Source of the DNA: Brienomyrus brachyistius
Lineage: Eukaryota > Chordata > Actinopteri > Osteoglossiformes > Mormyridae
DNA: 64,000 bases
Direction: 5' to 3'
Assembly: GCF_023856365.1 (NCBI RefSeq)
Contig: NC_064548.1
Span: forward strand, 16,912,461 to 16,976,460
The translations under genes were made by a program, and so were the position numbers. Under the pieces are notes generated by a model. The model worked only from the letters and a program-made list of their open reading frames with translations, did not search any database and had not been told where the DNA came from. Shown in pieces: positions 12,824 to 23,960 of this stretch. Within the stretch, counting starts at the first letter, position 1; every line of letters begins with the position of its first letter.

Positions 12824-13509
12824 CATGCAGCTTTGAGGTTTATAACAGGTGTAACAGCAAGAACACATCACTGTAAGCTATATGACACGGTGGAGTGGAC
12901 ATCATTACATCTTAGAAGGAAAATGCATTGCCTGGCTTTTATTGCAAAGGCTTTAATGGGTAAGTTACCTCAGTACATATGTAGTTTGCTGACATTCCGC
13001 ATTAATACATACAGAACCCGCTCCTCAGTTAAACTTCTCCCTCAGCCTCCCACCACACGCACAGAACTGAGCAAATCCGGCTTTTATTCTTAAGCGCCAC
13101 ATGAGTGGAATATATCACAAAATATATTGAATTTGGACTCCTTGCCTTCTCTGAATATGTTTAAAAATCTCTTAAACTCTCAGGTTAAAGAACAGTGTCA
13201 TTGTTTTATATAAATTTATTTTATTCTATGTATTCTTGGAGATTTTGAGTATTTGTATGTTTTCATATTAATCATCTCTGTGTGTTTGTATATGAAACAT
13301 TTGTCTTATTTTTCTTATTTGCTGCCATCTTGGCCTGAACTTCCTGGAAGAGATATTGTATCCTGGTAAAATAAAGGATCAATGAATAAATAAATAAATA
13401 CTGTGATGCTTAAAGCACACTTTACAGGACATGTCTGTATTATTTAGGTTCATCCTTGCCGTCAGGTTGCAGCAAATAGCAAGTGGGCAAGTGCAGTGCG
13501 ATTGCAAAA

Positions 13510-13668
13510 CTATAGTGAGGGAAAACTCACACTATAGTGAAGGAAAACGCAAAACTTATTGTAAGGGATCGCAAAAAGTATTGCAAGGGAATGCAAAAGT
13601 ATTGCAAGGGAATGCAAAAGTATTGCAAGGGAACGCAAAACTATTGTGAAGGAACGCAAAACTATTTC
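13510..13668 (+). repeat. 21-bp minisatellite
   Basis: About seven units of the type ttgcaagggaatgcaaaagt plus one a. Two units at 13581-13601 and 13602-13622 are identical, and flanking units are diverged. Because 21 is divisible by 3, every frame shows a 7-residue repeat (KVLQGNA), which is not evidence of a protein. It may be subterminal repeat of a DNA transposon. Confidence 0.85.
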
Positions 13669-13931
13669 AAAAAACATTTTCCCATCCTGACCTCTTGGGG
13701 GCTCCGTACGTTTGAGTGACAGGTTATGAAAGATTTTCCTGTAGATGCATTATTGATATATCTATCCATCAAACCCAGCACTCAAATATTGTAATGCAAG
13801 TTACATAAACACAGCTATATCCATTCAGTTTATACATACCAGAAAAGGTCTGTTTCCAGAGGACAAGAATGTTGTTTTACGCATCTGATTACGGGTGTCA
13901 TAATGTTAATGCTACATAGATATGTGTATGT

Positions 13932-14382
13932 ATACACACTCAGTGGCCAGATTATTAAGAATACCTACTTGATAATACAAACAAACTGCTCCATCAAGCA
14001 GCAAAACGTGTGGCTGAATGCATACAGCATACAGAAAGAGCCAAAAGGTTCACTCACTGTTTGGCTAAGCATTAGAATGGCTAAAATGGAAATTTAAGCA
14101 ATTCCAAATGTGGTGTGATCATTGGTGCCAGACATGGTGGTTTCAGCATCTCAGAATCACCCACTTTTCATGCATTTTCATACACCAAAGCCTCTAGAGT
14201 TGAGAGAATAGTGTAATAAGCAAATATATCCAGGCAGTGAGTGACAACACCTTGGTAATGAGAGAGGTCAGAGGAGAATGACTCATTAAAGCTATCAGGA
14301 AGGCCACAAGTGCCAAAAATATTAGGTCAGTGGTGTGCAGAAAGCCATCTCTGAAGGGAGAACTACGCTTCCAGCAGTTCTG
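13932..14382 (+). mobile_element. Decayed Tc1-like transposon, 5' part
   Basis: The stretch begins cactcagtggccagattatt, resembling the common fish Tc1-like end. Further on, attggtgccagacatggtgg, cagcatctcagaatc and gaggtcagaggagaatg match the start of such a transposase in order. In translation, scattered words such as GAR and SISE survive between stops. The catalytic half and the right end are absent. Confidence 0.65.
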
Positions 14383-14559
14383 GAGGCAAAAGTGGGTTAT
14401 ACAAAGTACTAGTGCATATATAATATAATAAGAGGTGCATATATAATTTGAGTTCGCCTTCACGCACATTGTCATGTATTTTATGTACTGTACACACACA
14501 CTGTAAAGATATGCACAAACAGCCTCCTATAATCGCGCATATAAGGTAATTACAATACA

Positions 14560-14790
14560 GTACATGCTATCGCGACATATTGCCGAACACCGACAGATCG
14601 GCAGTTCACGCGCTCAAGGCACCAAATCAAAATTAGTAAGTATGCGGCGTCCTGCGCTGGAGACACCGAGCGGCTAAGTGGAGCTAGGTGAGCCCTGTCA
14701 GAGGCGGGGTCCGGGGTAATACGGGGGGTGGGCACCTGATCTAGCCGTTGGCCGACTGCATTTCGCTCCTCCCTCTCCAGAAAACAGGAC
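14560..14790. other. CpG-rich block, unassigned
   Basis: CpG dinucleotides are clearly more frequent than in neighbouring DNA (for example ctatcgcgacat, gttcacgcgctc and accgagcggc). The minus strand is open for 89 codons at 14550-14819, without a recognised domain. It could be a promoter-associated island or a GC-rich transposon. No transcript evidence. Confidence 0.3.
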
Positions 14791-14899
14791 TTCTCCAAGA
14801 TGTAATATTTTAACCACAACCGTCAGCGTTGGATTTTGAGCAATTAATGTCTATTATAACATAGGATATAAATACATAAATAAACGTGAAAATAATCGT

Positions 14900-15024
14900 C
14901 ATTATTATTGTTGCGTTTAATACTACTACTACTATTGTTATCATTATTATTGTTGCTATTATCATTATTATTATTAATAATGACACAAACAACAGCAATA
15001 ATAATAATTATTATTATTATTATG
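14900..15024. repeat. ATT/AAT microsatellite, imperfect
   Basis: Mixed ATT, GTT and ACT triplets followed by AAT then ATT triplets. Because AAT runs into ATT, the end of the tract can fold back on itself. Long hydrophobic or asparagine-rich frames here on both strands are products of the repeat. Confidence 0.9.
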
Positions 15025-15104
15025 ATATCTGCAAACATTTCCTTATAGACATTTTTATGTCAAGTTGCTGGTTAACCTGCTTTCTAACCGTATTAAATTT
15101 AAAA

Positions 15105-15400
15105 AAATTACGGCGCCCTATGGGGAAGATCCTCTTTTGAGTCTTTCCACTTTCACGGCCGCTTCAGACACAAGAGCGGCAGTTATAGCACGTTTAGGGC
15201 TGAAAATGGACTGGCGCGTTATTTCCGCGTTTAGCGTAAGAAATCCAGGAAGCTGGCGCACGACACGTTGTTCCGGCACCGCTATCCTCTCGAGGCTGTC
15301 AAAGAGTGCTCTCCTAGGGGACAAACAAGGTGTGCTCAGCACGTCCCAAGTGGATATGAAGACGCGCCCACCCATCCCCCACCCCGCTCCTACTGCTGCT
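15105..15400. other. CpG-rich block, unassigned
   Basis: Holds acggcgcc, tggcgcgttatttccgcg and gctggcgcacgacacg. Plus and minus strands are both open for 85-123 codons (15065-15436 and 15118-15375), as expected of GC-rich sequence, and neither product is recognised. A candidate CpG island only. Confidence 0.3.
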
Positions 15401-15885
15401 GCTGTGAAATTTACATATTATTTTACAGCTACATGAGACTGACCTGTCACTGATGAGTAGAAACAAGCAGGGATCGGAACCCTTTATACGGATCACAGTA
15501 AGTGTTGGAGGCAGATGTAGAAAAGAAGTAAAAAGGAAAAAAAACCGTGTTCACATTTCAGGGAAAAAGAGCAGTAAATTAACGTAAAATATTACACGAA
15601 AAAGATTAACATTCCCACTCGCTCAAGTTAAATTTAAGACAATAAATAACCAAAAAAAAAAAATCGATTCAATCTTTTGCCTAGCTGGATGAATTATCCT
15701 TATCTCCTGCATGTCTAAAACCCAATATCATATAATGCAGTCTTGCAATCAAAGATCCTAAATCTCGCTGCCAGGGAACAGATCTTTTAAAGATAATTTT
15801 CATACTTTCCTGACTTGAAGAAATACTTTAATGATATGGGAGAACTTTTCCATTTTGGTGAATGGCATCCTTTGAAACACAAAGC
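15401..15885. other. No gene seen
   Basis: AT-rich, with A-runs near 15537 and 15651. Nothing recognised. Confidence 0.6.
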
Positions 15886-15945
15886 ATCCATCCATCCATC
15901 CATCCATTCATCCATCCACCATTCCATTTTCCCCTGCTCAGGGTT
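15886..15945 (-). repeat. SINE tail fragment
   Basis: CCAT repeats followed by ccattttcccctgctcaggg, which is the inverted extreme 3' end of the SINE family. Very short because of 5' truncation. A TTA microsatellite follows at about 15978-15993. Confidence 0.55.
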
Positions 15946-16846
15946 GCATGCACAAATCAATAGTACTATTAAAACTTATTATTATTATTATTTTATAATA
16001 ACTTACGTTTTTATTATGAATTAAGTTTAATTTTTAAACGGCTCCGACTAGTAGTAGTTTACATTGCCTTCAAATGTGTTCCTGTAAAACATTAATACTT
16101 GATATTATTACGAACAAGAGTCCATTAATTATAGAAACGTGGAACCAACGTCAGCCTCTACTTAAAAGTGGTTTGTGAAAAGATGACCGTGGAACAAAGT
16201 TTATAAAAAACCTCTCTCACCTTAATGGGACCAGACAAGACAGAGAAGAACAGCTATTGCATGGTAATAGTGATGACATAAAGCAGGAAATAGATCAGGT
16301 TCATACTGGATTACTGCTCAAGAAACAATTATCTGAGGAAATGAAATCTCCAGGCTGTTAAATAAAAACAGTGTCTTGACACAATTTAAGGTGTATAAGG
16401 TGAGCCAAGCTTCAGGCAAAAGGCACAACAAGCTGGTTATTAAACTGATATAAAGGCAGGAAAGGGAAGGAATTTGTGTTCCCGGCCTGAACATTAAAAT
16501 TCTTATTCTAACACGATCTTGCAATAATGGATTTGATGACAGGGAAAAAAGCAGTATTGGTATAGTACGATGGGGGGGGAAGCAAATGAAATATACTAAG
16601 ACACTCCCAGTGCCTGTGGCTGTGCAAGTGCTATTACAAGCTCTTCTATATTGACCTCTGTTTGTAAACACAGCTCAACATGGTGCTGAGCATAGTGATC
16701 CACCTGATATTAAAACCAGGACATTCCCTGAAACCCCAACCCCAAGGGATCCCGTGTCACTCTTCTGGTTACCATTACCGACCACAAAGAGACTTTTGAG
16801 TAATATTACGAATAATACTGTTTTTTTTCTCTTTTTTTAAGATTAA
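15946..16846. other. No gene seen
   Basis: The minus strand is open for 117 codons at 16318-16671, but the product is unrecognised and composition is ordinary. A T-rich tract near 16820 precedes the SINE. Confidence 0.5.
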
Positions 16847-16979
16847 AGGGGCAGCATTGTGGCTTAGCAGCTAGCACTGATGTTTCACACCATCAGGGTC
16901 ATGGGCTTTTGAATCCTGCCCTTTGCTCTGTGTGCATGGAGTTGCATGTTCTCCCCATGTTACTTGGGTTGCCTTCCAC
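16847..16979 (+). repeat. SINE, 5' half (split by hAT)
   Basis: The head has an A-box-like tggcttagcagctagcactg and a B-box region with cttttgaatcctg, then gcatgttctccccatgtta. The copy stops at the hAT insertion and resumes at 18532. Old, judged by divergence from the younger copies. Confidence 0.75.
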
Positions 16980-17149
16980 TAGAGCAGTCACGATTACTCC
17001 ATTAAACTCGATAACTAAAAAGCATTGATTAAAATGTTCCTTCTCGATTACTTGGCAGCATGGCGGAAGGCAGACGGCACATGCTGGATGAGGGTCCATA
17101 TAAAGAGCAAACGCGTCATTCGTGTGGAAACACTTCACATTAAAAGTCA

Positions 17150-17341
17150 ATGAGAATTGTCTGTCGGTATTGCAAAGCGGATCTTGAATACCATCATGGC
17201 ACGACTACAAAGCAAATATGTCTTAAAAGAAGACATTCAGGTTTCACAGACTCACCCAATAACGCAAGATCAGCCACAGATATGTCTCATTTAGCCTCTC
17301 GAATTAGCCTAACCTGTCTCTGTCAAAATAATCGCTGCTAA
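17150..17341 (+). pseudogene. BED zinc-finger fragment of hAT transposase
   Basis: The 63-codon frame starts MRIVCRYCKADLEYHHG and continues with TTTKQICLKRRH. This is a BED finger with C-x2-C near residues 5 and 8 and a final H-containing KRRH. BED fingers bind DNA in hAT transposases and ZBED proteins. The rest of the transposase is missing and the frame then reads into unrelated residues. Confidence 0.7.
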
Positions 17342-17839
17342 AACGAAGGTTACCCTGTCGCTTAGCCACATCGTTTACATAACATCGTACATAATAACCA
17401 ATTAACATTATTTTTTCATGTACTGAGAGTTTTGAGCTAAAGACTAAAAGAAGATCACATTGCAATATTTAGGAGTTGAAAACTAACTATATCCAAATGT
17501 AGAACTTATCTACCTTTAAGTTATTATCTACCAAGAGTCTGTTAAATAGAACTTCGCCAACAGACAAAATTCAGTGCAGACAAATCACTTGTCATCATTG
17601 TCACTATAAAGTACAAAATATTTCCTTGCAGCAGAATATGAATGGTTTTTCATCACCAGTTCTTCTTCGCCTTACTCCTCTTCACTAGATTTCTCACAAA
17701 CGTGCCACACAGTCCATGAATCAGTGCAACAGAAAGGATGAAAATGATATGGTTCACCTGCAGCGTTCATGCAAAAGCAGCAGCAGTAAACTTTAGACTG
17801 ATTTTTTAAAACCTATACTATAGATAAATTTAAAGTTAT

Positions 17840-18016
17840 TAAGTTGCCCGTAGGTGTGCATGTGTGAATGAATGGTGTGTGAGTGTGCCCTGCGATGGGC
17901 TGGCCCCCCATCCTGGGTTGTTCCCTGCCTCGTGCCCATTGCTTCCGGGATAGGATCTGGACTCCCCGCGACCCAGTAGGATAAGCGGTTTGGAAAATGA
18001 ATGGATGGATGGATAG
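17840..18016 (+). mobile_element. 5'-truncated SINE nested in the hAT
   Basis: Runs from aagttgcccgtaggtgtgca through catcctgggttgttccctgc and ggataagcggtttggaaaat to a GGAT tail. Flanks gataaatttaaa and gatgaattgaaa agree at 10 of 12 bases, a likely target duplication. It is close in sequence to the copies at 2141 and 33846, so it is one of the younger ones. Confidence 0.85.
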
Positions 18017-18257
18017 ATGAATTGAAAAACTGAACCATCATTCAAATTGCAAAGCTTGGTAAGTTTGGTTTCCTGTGATTAAGTAAATGATTTTGCACAA
18101 TTTATTGATGGTTTGAACCCACCAGACTATCCCGGTCCTTGCAATGTGACGATCGCAATGCGCATGAAATGCCATGACATGCTGATATTAACATCGCACA
18201 TCGTACAAGCCTAGTGGTACAGTACAGGGGTGTAGCGATATCGCCACACACTGCCGC

Positions 18258-18432
18258 TTGTTTTGCATGTAGTTTGCATGTTCACCCTGGGTGTGGGTGC
18301 CTTTTTGGCAGATCTGCCAATTTACTTATACTGTACAAAAACAGTAAACTTAAGTGAATTGAAGTGTCTAAATTAACCATGTATTGGACGGAGTGTGCAC
18401 CCTGCAATGTGTGGTTGGTTCCTTGCGCCAAT
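18258..18432 (+). repeat. Old SINE-like piece inside the hAT
   Basis: The words gtttgcatgttcaccctggg, gtgtctaaattaac, gtgtgcaccctgcaatg and ttggttccttgcgccaattgc follow the middle of the SINE family in order, with heavy divergence. Confidence 0.45.
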
Positions 18433-18531
18433 TGCAATGTATTATATTATATTATAAACAATTACCTGATAAATCATCAGATTAATCAGTAGATTACTCG
18501 ATTGTTAATATAATCGATAGTGACAGCCCTA

Positions 18532-18715
18532 CCTCCCACTGTCCAAAGACATGCAGTTTGGTGAATTGGTGTCTCTTAATTGCCCATAGTGTGTGCGTGA
18601 CTTTCTGCCCACGGATGGATTGGCATCTCATCCAGGGTTCCCCTGCCTTGCGTTGCCTGGGACAGACTCCAAGCCCCTCTATGACCCTGTCAAGGATAAG
18701 CTTCTGAAGATGGGA
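18532..18715 (+). repeat. SINE, 3' half (split by hAT)
   Basis: Resumes with cctcccactgtccaaagaca, followed by ttgcccatagtgtgtg, ttggcatctcatccagggtt and gtcaaggataagcttctgaa. Together with 16847-16979 it makes one near full-length SINE of about 310 bp. It lacks a clear ATGG tail. Confidence 0.75.
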
Positions 18716-18801
18716 AGCAATTTAATTAAATATTTCATATTTAGTGTCATATTTCATATTAAGTTGCGGGGTGGTCTTTCAAGTGTCTAATAATATATAA
18801 T

Positions 18802-19114
18802 TGTTAGTAACTGTCATCCCACCCAGGGTGTTCCCTGCTTTGTGCCCTGTGCTATCTGGGATAGGTTCCAAGCCCACTGTGCTTCCTAGGATAGGCTCCA
18901 ACTCACAGTGACTCTCTGCAGTGTTTCTCAATCCGATCCTTGGGGACCCACAGCAGTCCACACTTTTGCTCCCTTCTAGCTCCCGCAAAAACATGGACTG
19001 TCTGTGGGTCCCTGAGGACTGGACTGGGAAATGCTGCTCTACTGGATAAGTAATCATTGAAGACGGATGGAAAGATGGATGGATGAATGGAGGGATGGGT
19101 GAATGTTAATGACT
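18802..19114 (+). mobile_element. 5'-truncated SINE carrying a MITE
   Basis: Begins tgtcatcccacccagggtgt, repeats the ggataggctcc block twice, and ends in GGAT/GGAG repeats. Flanks tgttagtaact (18802-18812) and tgttaatgact (19104-19114) match at 9 of 11 bases. Interrupted at 18919-19036 by a small inverted-repeat element. Confidence 0.7.
18919..19036. mobile_element. 118-bp hAT-like MITE
   Basis: The ends cagtgtttctcaatcc and, on the other strand, cagcatttcccagtcc form inverted repeats, followed inwards by ttggggacc and tcagggacc. It interrupts the SINE between cacagtgact and actggataagt. Neighbouring bases ctctctg and ctctactg could be a damaged 8-bp duplication. A partial relative is at 34756. 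Confidence 0.7.
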
Positions 19115-20872
19115 ACTTAATAATTGGTTCAATATGCATAGGCAAGATAGTGTTAACATCCCTGCAAGCTGATGTAAGCCTTCAAAAGAAATACAAAATG
19201 GTTGAAAATAAGTGAAATTCCATATATTTCATTTTACAGTATAAGAACATCATACTCAGCTCTCTGTCTCTCACAACCTGTATTACAATACTTCCTATTC
19301 ACCCTTGTCTGTATCGCTTACTAATGACCTGTTCGTATTGCGCTGAACCGAAAGTATCCATATTGGGCATCACAATGCACAATGCAGTAGGAGAGTCGTC
19401 TTCCTTCCAAGGGGAAGATCTCCCCCATTTCATCCTTTCTTCTCTCCTCTCCTCTCCTCTCCTCTCCCTCTTTTTAAAAGAAATTTAATAACGAGGCCAC
19501 GCGTCTCCAGGGTGCTGTCTCTTATATAATGTTATAAAAAATTCACACATCACATGTTCGTTTTGCAGGCAAGAAGAGCTGTCACAAAAACATGCTTTAA
19601 ATAAGAAGCCACGGGTGAGAGAATAAGGCGCATGAGCCGCCTCTGAGGCAGTTTCAGCCACTGCTGTTGCCGCAAAGCGCTGATCTGCATTGTGGTTTGC
19701 AAGAACAACAGCCCAAAAACAAAAGCTCTGCCTCAGAATTGTCTTTGAACTCCCATGCATAAGGTGGTACGTGCTCTCTCTACAATTGCAACGTTCCGTA
19801 ATTGTTGCCCCGTTCCCTCTCTTTTCTCCTCTTTGTTCATCAAACAGCATGTAGACCTTTGCAAAAAATATAGAAGTTCTAGACAAAACTAGATTAAAGC
19901 TGCACTTTGCAGGCAGCAGCTCCAGTATTTACTGGATGGGACGAGTGAAAAGAGAGGCAGCTGTGCACGTCCTCCCACTTCCCAGTTTCTGCAAGCACTC
20001 TGACAATATATATATATATATATTTTGCATTAGGACCAGCCCAAAAGCTGAGAATTTTAATGGTCAGTTTAGCTTAAAGGAAAAATTTATGTGCCCAAGA
20101 AAAGTCATCAAGCTATTTTACCCTAAGAAGATGCATTTGATGTTAAATGTGGAAAACGTTTGCCCAGAAATAATCAGTGACATATTAAATATTAATAATT
20201 TTGTAATCATAATCTGCCCTGTACTCTGTTTTTCCCTCCTACAGTGGTGACATAATTGATTTGTAGCTTGGATGAGACTTAAGTAGCCCTTCACCCTTCT
20301 GTTGACACGACTCCCACGCTGCAACTGGGAAACTCTGAGCTCTGAGAGGTCATCCTGCACAGAGTGGATCAGGCCATGCCATCTCCCCGGGGCAGCCCCT
20401 ATCACCCAGGCGCCAAGGAGTACTGCTCTGCTTAACTTAGTGTTTGGAGCCAACGATTATCCCAGCTGACAGCGAATTAATTTTGTGTCTCTTTATCTGT
20501 TTAGCAAGTTATTCGCTCAGCAGAATGAACAACGTCAGAAGAAGGAAGACAATACTGGAAGGAAGTGTTCAGCCACACTAAAGAAAGGCAAACTGCCACT
20601 GCAGGTTTCCATTGCTCAGATTCCTTGAGCATTTGGAGATATCATCACGCACAGGTAAAAAGGATATGCAAGTGAACAAGGCCATGGCTGCTAAGCTGTG
20701 CGACCAACTGTCTGCTCAACTGACTGTCCCTCTGATGTGAATGTGCTGAAGGTACATGATCCTTTTGAACACAAAATGTTTTAGCTTTGGATTGGCATTT
20801 TATTTAAGAAGAAACCCAAAAGGGAATATAATAATAATAATGACAATAGTAATAATAATAATAATAATAATA

Positions 20873-20909
<37 letters not shown>

Positions 20910-23508
20910 GCTTCTAAATGCCTTTCCAAAGTATTGCACAGAACATTAATCAAACCGTAAACGGAGAAGCGATTTTGTTATATGCAGAGGACATACCAGA
21001 AGAATCCCATGGTTATTCATGTAAGAATGTTTTCTCAAGTCCATAAGAACCCTGTTTATGGTCCTCGTTACTAACAAGTGCTATTTATAAGCCTCAGACA
21101 AGAAAAGGAAATCAACGGCTCACTGCAGACTGGTCTAAACCTCTTGTTGCAATGATGACCTCCTCAACAGTGCTTCTTAGGATACTTAAAAACCCTAATG
21201 TTGACTCTCCATCCCCTTGATGTCACCAAGGAACAGCCTCTCCTTTGTGCCACTTTAGACAGGAATTATCTGAAATCGTATCAAATGTGAAAGCCACTGC
21301 TTTTGCTGACATCCACAGAAAAATGATCCATCACTTACACTAAGTAACACAGAATCTTTTCAGCTTTAAGTAAAGCAGTTAATCTGCAAGAACAGTTTCT
21401 TGCCTCCTGAACAGCTGTAGTACTCAATGGCACTGATGAAGTCCATCATTCTCTCACTCCCCATTGTCCAAGTAATTTGCTAGTACAGTGATCAGAAGCC
21501 AACAAAGCTACACTTCCCAGCATTGCTGTTTGGTATGTGTGTTCCCTGAGACATCGTTCACTTCATTCCAATGCCATGCAGATGAGCTACATGTCCATGT
21601 GTGTGGCCTGTCCCAGACCCGAGTCCCTGTGGCTCTCCAGAGCCCCGACTCAAGCTGTCAAAGACCGCTTGCAATTTATCGCCATGGCATTTTCAACCTG
21701 TGAATCTACACGTAACACAAAGTAGGTCATACTCCAGTGTGAAGCTTCTTGCTTTACATCAGGAAGGCAAACAGAAAGTCTGTGCTCCCAGTCTCCCATT
21801 CTCTGCCCTATCTGCTCCACTACCCTTCCAATTTACCAATACTACTGCCCGCTTCATGTAGTGAAAGGGGAAAAAAAACCTAACTGCATGTTTCTGTGAC
21901 TATGTGGCTTTATTTCACAGAAGAGGCCTCTGGTTTTTGAAGCTAACCAATGAAGATTTGATATGAGGATCCAATGTAGGAATACTCAAGCGTGTGACCC
22001 ATGACATGACCATGTCTCGAATCTTGAGTCAAGACCCTCCAGGAAGGAGCTGTGACTGTAACAAGCACATTGGGGTAGAGTGGAGGGGTCACTGTGCAGT
22101 CGATTCCATTAGCATTTACTCCCTTTCGCTCCTGATCGTGTTTGATCAGTTCCATTTGTCTCATTTGAAGCAGAATGCCAGCAGCAGGACAAAGAACTGT
22201 AGGAACTTAAGGACGGGATTAAATGCCTTACAGACATCTATTTTGCATATCTTTCAGAAGCTGTTCAGCTACAGTTATATGAGTTATTGAGAGTGTCTCT
22301 TATGATCTCTCTTTCGCTGCAGATTTTTACCTGATCTGAAACTTGGATGTGGTCCCGTCCTCTGTTCCAAACTGTGCCGGAAGTCCAGCATTTCGGTGAA
22401 GCTGTCACCCCTCACAGAGGCTTGGGCTCATGTGTGTGCCCACGGGGCGTCCATATGTCCCCCCTAGCGTTATTCCAAAGTCTTGCGTTCCTCTTGCAAA
22501 GCCAACCTTCTTAGGCCCTAATGCATACTCCTGTCGATATGCTCTTTCAACAGTGTACGTGTCCACTCAGACTTACTTTCCTCAAGGTTCTTTGCAAGAA
22601 TTTATCTGTTCATTTGCACAAATGCAATATACGCCACGGCATATCCAGCTACCTTTATCACATCTTTTTCACCCCCCCCCCCACCATACAGTGCTGAAAG
22701 AATGAGAATTCATGTGTAAAGAAAAATGCCTGGAGTATAGACAGACTGAAGAATGTCCCAAGAGAACAGAGATAAGTACACAAATAACCACACTGTCTTT
22801 CCTCAATAGTATTAAAGCCATAGAGAGGCCAAAAATATGAAAAAAAATCCGCAGTAAGCCTGCATATCCCTCTCTAGTTGTCAAAACTTTCTGTTTTCCC
22901 TCCAAATGTTCTATTTTAGTAATTTCTCATGTAATTTTAGGAAGGGCCACGAAGGTTAATTATTTCCACTAAACGATGTGTGCCACCATGGGCAGGAAAA
23001 ATTCATGGAATGACATGAGGTCAGTGGCGTATAAATAGTAAATGCATTTGCCTTCCGTTTGCTGTGCTGCTACTTGGGAATGTCTGTCCTGCACGTGATT
23101 GGCCGGGTGATAAGTGTGGCCACACTTCAAACCCGAAGGTCACTCTTGTGACATGGTCAGCTGACCTAAGCACACCCTTTTTGTTTTCAGCTACCATCAA
23201 TATAACACATGCTGTTTTTATTTAGCAGATGACAATATCGATATCAGATACTAAGGAAGCCACCACCATCAACCTTTAATGTATCCCTGTGTTATATATT
23301 TAAGGTGAATATAAACATTTAAACAGGATTTTATTATGCATTCAATAATGAAATGCCTGACTTTTTTGTACAACATGAAACATTTATAAAATAAGATTTG
23401 AAAGATGTCACATATTTCATAAAAAAATCTCACTTCATATATTAAAATAAATGTATATACTGCAGAAATTCATGAAATTTTCATGAAATATGCCCAAAAT
23501 AAATACAT
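19115..23508. other. No gene seen; microsatellites
   Basis: Holds CTCCT repeats at 19440-19467, AT repeats at 20006-20022 and an AAT to GTA tract at 20829-20909. The minus-strand frames at 19485-19886 (133 codons) and 20118-20453 (111 codons) and the plus frame at 19936-20250 have no recognised domains. A polypyrimidine tract ending cctcctacag at 20240 resembles a splice acceptor but no supported exon follows. Confidence 0.5.

Positions 23509-23577
<69 letters not shown>
23509..23577. repeat. GATA microsatellite
   Basis: An uninterrupted tract of about 17 GATA units. Perfect purity suggests it is recent and probably variable in length. Confidence 0.97.
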
Positions 23578-23639
23578 CATGCACGATGCATAAATGTGCA
23601 TTTACATGTAAATCTCCATATACCTTTTTATATCCGTTA

Positions 23640-23960
23640 TCTGTTATTCAATTTCACAATCACAATCAGGAGGAGTGGTTGAAGGATGTGTGGACGGGAT
23701 ACCAGTTCAGAGCAAACAGTCACACACAAAACTTTGAGCCTCCAATTTACCTAAAACTCATTGTAGTAAGGAAACCAGAGGAAAGTGAGAAGATATAAAC
23801 CATATACACAAAATCAGGGAGGCTGATATTATGAAGCCACAGCGTTACCCACTGAGCCACAGCCTATCCATCCATGTTCCATATCCACTTATCCATCCAT
23901 CTATTGACTAATCTATCGATCTATCCATTCGTTCAACCATCTATTTTCTTACCACTTATC
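23640..23960 (-). repeat. Decayed inverted SINE pieces
   Basis: The part 23665-23865 reads ggatgtgtggacgggatacc, cagtcacacacaaaactttg, ccaatttacctaaaact and ccacagcgttacccactgag, the order of an inverted near full-length SINE including its tRNA-like head. The part 23866-23960 has CCAT/CTAT repeats and accacttatcatgc, an inverted tail of a second copy. Confidence 0.65.

Larger units (their letters stand above)
10048..13399 (+). mobile_element. CR1/L2/Rex1-group LINE, broken
   Basis: A non-LTR retrotransposon of the jockey superfamily. In order it shows an apurinic endonuclease (SETCL near 10120, GCYRPP at 10338, LLGDLNWDWL near 10425, SDH at 10629), a reverse transcriptase (11087-12290) and the usual C-terminal region (12820-13095). 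The 3' end has tggtaaaataaagg and an AATA tail (13384-13400). I think it closest to Rex1/Babar, but L2 is possible. The 5' end is probably truncated near 10050. Stops and at least three frame changes inactivate it, and a solo LTR at 12475-12819 splits the C-terminal part. Confidence 0.85.
16980..18531 (+). mobile_element. hAT element inserted in a SINE
   Basis: The termini read tagagcagtcacgatta and, on the opposite strand, tagggctgtcactatcgatt, which are hAT-type inverted repeats. The flanks ccttccac (16972-16979) and cctcccac (18532-18539) match at 7 of 8 bases, the 8-bp duplication expected of hAT. Internal sequence codes a BED finger only (17150-17240), so the copy is non-autonomous. A SINE at 17840-18016 and an older SINE-like piece at 18258-18432 lie inside it. 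Confidence 0.85.

Noticed and set aside
13431..13719. Frames with a repeating KVLQGNA or KYCKGMQ unit
   Set aside because: The 21-bp minisatellite is a multiple of three, so repeats appear in all frames; no start context or domain.
14810..15140. Open frames of 62-84 codons on both strands, hydrophobic or asparagine-rich, resembling membrane segments
   Set aside because: They are translations of the ATT/AAT microsatellite at 14900-15024.
15065..15436. A 123-codon plus-strand frame
   Set aside because: GC-rich DNA is open on both strands here and neither product is recognisable.
17793..18045. Minus-strand 68-82 codon frames ending in the GATG repeats
   Set aside because: Translations of the nested SINE; similar frames recur at 34030 and 48921.
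19485..20453. Frames of 104-133 codons, with an acceptor-like tract at 20240
   Set aside because: No recognised domain, frames on opposite strands overlap, and no donor-bounded exon fits.
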